Source: an uncultured Clostridia bacterium
GTDB taxonomy: Bacteria; Bacillota; Clostridia; TANB77; CAG-508
DNA: 64,000 nt
Reading direction: 5' to 3'
NCBI GenBank assembly: GCA_944386165.1
Contig: CALXAA010000003.1
Span: 45,631-109,630 of the forward strand
The position numbers and the translations under genes were made by a program. The notes under the pieces were generated by a model that was given only the letters and a program-made list of their open reading frames with translations, searched no databases and was not told the origin of the DNA. Below are positions 62,729 through 64,000 of the stretch, one piece after another (within the stretch, counting starts at the first letter, position 1; each line of letters opens with the position of its first letter).

Positions 62729-62896
62729 GTTTTACCTTACTCATTGAAGATTTGAAACAATACCATACAATCTAGTGTTGCTAGTTCAAATGCAGTGTTT
62801 AGCCTTACTCTTTGGAGTTTTGAAACTAAATATTCCACTTATAATTGATAGTAATATCATTATGAAGTTTTACCTTACTGATCAGAGACTATTCAA
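62729..62896 (+). CRISPR. Decayed CRISPR array
   Basis: Three 30-bp repeats at 62729-62758, 62797-62826 and 62867-62896, increasingly diverged from the intact repeat of the neighbouring array. Two spacers of 38 and 40 bp. The last repeat keeps only its first ~13 bases. The order (least diverged near the leader) is typical for a decayed array. It ends next to a dispersed 30-bp repeat. No cas genes adjoin it. Confidence 0.8.
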
Positions 62897-62918
62897 TGTT
62901 ATAAACTATACTATTAAA

Positions 62919-62948
62919 GTTGTCAAAATCTCCGTCCCCATTGACAAC
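62919..62948 (-). repeat. Dispersed 30-bp repeat, intact copy beside the decayed CRISPR array
   Basis: Identical to the copy at 2829-2858, in the same orientation. It lies 22 bp past the last CRISPR remnant and just before the NUDIX terminator. Confidence 0.9.
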
Positions 62949-62949
62949 A

Positions 62950-62975
62950 TAAAAAAACTGCTTGTTAGGCAGTTT
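62950..62975 (-). terminator. Terminator of the NUDIX gene
   Basis: Minus strand: AAACTGC/GCAGTTT hairpin followed by TTTTTTT. Arm sequences closely resemble the terminator at 61820-61840. Confidence 0.8.
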
Positions 62976-63029
62976 CTTAATTTTTTATATTAGAGTCTTG
63001 CTTTTATACAAAACTAATTTATCTATTTT

Positions 63030-63455
63030 TTAGTATTTATCTATTCCTGTTCCATTTTTTAAATATACTTTTATTTGTCTTATTATATGTGGAATATTGT
63101 AATTTCCACCAAATTTATTGTTATCTAGTAATTTTTCATTTATATCTAACCATTCTAGCTTATTTTTCTCTTCTACTAATTTTACTTCATGACTTAAAAT
63201 ACCATAATAAACTTGTATATTATTTTCATATTTAAAATAGTTTAAATCCATAAAATGGTCTAATTTTATATCTTTTTTTGATATTCCTGTTTCTTCAAAT
63301 AATTCTCTATATGCTGCATCATCATTTGTTTCATTTTTTTCTACTTTTCCACCAACAAAATTGTATAAACCTTTATATGGCTCTTTTGCTCTAATACAGA
63401 AAAGTGCTTTATTTAATGTTTTATCAAATACAACAATTGAATTTAACTTTCTCAT
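63030..63455 (-). CDS. NUDIX hydrolase
   Basis: 141 aa, MutT-like length. NUDIX box GGKVEKNETNDDAAYRELFE then ETGI begins near residue 36 with all the metal-binding Glu residues. It hydrolyses nucleoside diphosphate-linked compounds; substrate unknown. The tail YNIPHIIRQIKVYLKNGTGI looks native to the family. AAGGA precedes the ATG. It lies between the two CRISPR loci but opposite in strand, with its own terminator. Confidence 0.88.
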   Translation of the reverse strand: MRKLNSIVVFDKTLNKALFCIRAKEPYKGLYNFVGGKVEKNETNDDAAYRELFEETGISKKDIKLDHFMDLNYFKYENNIQVYYGILSHEVKLVEEKNKLEWLDINEKLLDNNKFGGNYNIPHIIRQIKVYLKNGTGIDKY

Positions 63456-63692
63456 TTTTTATAATTCCTTGTATAATTTATTTAGTTTTTTAATAAGGAG
63501 TTTAACTACAACCTATTATTCAATAAATTCTTTTCATATTGTTATTTTATCATGTTTTTTTCTTGTATACAATAGTTAAATTTTAGTTTGTTAATTTAAA
63601 AATGTCCGTCGATTTCTTTTCATTGATATTCTAGGTTTACACAAGATTTTTATGATGGTTTTTATGTTTTTTTCTATTGTTTTTATTCCAAA

Positions 63693-63782
63693 AGTGCGTC
63701 GATGTGCTTCATTTTTTTGTACTTTTTTAAAATGTTTATTTTTTGCCTGTTTTAGCTTTTTTCTATTTTGACATCGACGTAC
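63693..63782. repeat. Inverted CGTCGATG motifs upstream of the CRISPR leader
   Basis: GTGCGTCGATGT at 63693-63704 and its near complement ACATCGACGTAC at 63771-63782, plus a third related site GTCCGTCGAT at 63604-63613, in an otherwise AT-only region (63456-63854, no gene). They could be binding sites for a regulator or for the adaptation machinery. Confidence 0.45.
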
Positions 63783-63799
63783 TTTTTGGTGTTTTTTTG

Positions 63800-63854
63800 G
63801 CTTTTTTATTGACTTTTTTGTTTTTTGATGTTATAAATAGTATGTATTTATCTA
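63800..63854 (+). promoter_or_regulatory. Leader end of the intact CRISPR array
   Basis: AT-rich leader whose last ~55 bases match the remnant at 62678-62728. The first, leader-proximal repeat is perfect, so the leader lies on this side and the array extends rightward. Confidence 0.75.
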
Positions 63855-64000
63855 GTTTTACCTTACTCATTAGAGGTTTGAAACTCTTCAACGTCTGTAA
63901 CTACATTGTTGCTGTTGTCTGTTGTTTTACCTTACTCATTAGAGGTTTGAAACCTTTAGCAGGTTGCTCTTCTTTGTCATCTACAACATCGTTTTACCTT
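63855..64000 (+). CRISPR. CRISPR array, leader end; continues beyond window
   Basis: Perfect 30-bp repeats at 63855-63884 and 63924-63953 (starting GTTTTACCTTACTC and ending GGTTTGAAAC), and the first 10 bases of a third at 63991. Spacers are 39 and 37 bp. A 3' end of TTTGAAAC and 30-bp length fit type I-B or III crRNA handles. No cas gene is visible; they may lie to the right of the window. Both spacers translate without stops on the minus strand, as expected of coding targets, but that is weak. Confidence 0.95.

Noticed and set aside
62549..63029. A tRNA or cas gene between the CRISPR loci
   Set aside because: No cloverleaf, no Cas1/Cas2-like motifs and no long open frame; the region is leader remnant, decayed repeats, the dispersed repeat and a terminator.

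Overview
The window is a low-G+C (A+T-rich), standard-code Firmicute chromosome segment, most likely from a gut-type uncultured clostridium. This is inferred from codon use, AGGAG-type ribosome sites, the L21/L27 pair, RNase P RNA, a type II fatty acid operon, a LTA-synthase-like enzyme, a prepilin of clostridial type and a DacF-like carboxypeptidase. Nearly all genes run on the minus strand. The plus-strand exceptions are a DUF2207 membrane protein (17.7 kb), a TSCPD-domain protein (38.6 kb), a broken lipoprotein-like gene (43.8 kb), a small cassette gene (48.3 kb) and dacF (57.3 kb).

Layout. 0-12 kb is housekeeping: a heterodimeric ABC exporter (first subunit cut by the window edge), a YihY/BrkB membrane protein, rnpB with a clear promoter, polA, rpmA, rplU with an L21-type leader, a YfcE-like phosphodiesterase, a dGTPase-like HD protein, lemA, an IS remnant and a YbhN/UPF0104 membrane protein. 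12-16.5 kb is accessory: a protein with two HEPN RxxxxH motifs, flanked by a small unknown protein and a phospholipase-C-like protein, then a membrane-anchored unknown. 16.6-23 kb holds a cysteine-synthase-family enzyme and a compact operon of an ATP-grasp ligase related to glutathionylspermidine synthase, a conserved unknown and homospermidine synthase. 23-28.4 kb is a cell-surface region: DHHW/AlgJ-like protein, a frameshifted MBOAT O-acyltransferase, a DUF4358 lipoprotein-like protein and an LTA-synthase-like sulfatase. 28.5-32.2 kb has a flotillin of markedly higher G+C, a radical SAM protein, a decayed acetyltransferase, CsaA and an HD protein.

32.6-38.4 kb is a TelA/XpaC stress-type operon with two substrate-binding-protein-like components, one fused to a VWA domain. 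38.6-44.2 kb is an eroded island: a chimeric TSCPD/flavodoxin-like gene, fragments, a truncated GNAT, a YhcG-type (DUF1016) nuclease, a split unknown gene, queH and an unusual kinase fused to a ParB/Srx-like domain. 44.3-54.8 kb is the fatty acid synthesis operon (acyl-CoA ligase, birA, fabD, fabG, fabF, accB, fabZ, accC, accD, accA, fabI), split between fabZ and accC by an opposite-strand promoter-gene-terminator cassette. 55-62.5 kb is envelope-related: a GT39-like glycosyltransferase, a prepilin, dacF (broken), a VWA protein with calcium-binding repeats and a possible cysteine-peptidase domain, a zinc-ribbon partner and an ECF-like sigma factor. 62.6-64 kb has two CRISPR loci with homologous leader ends, one decayed and one intact and running off the window, with a NUDIX gene between them. 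No cas gene is recognisable here.

Across the window there is a dispersed 30-bp element with GTTGTCAA/TTGACAAC ends. It supplies the C-terminus of YihY, lies upstream of and inside dacF, and abuts the decayed CRISPR array. Several genes carry single-base frameshifts; whether these are real decay or assembly error cannot be settled from the sequence alone.
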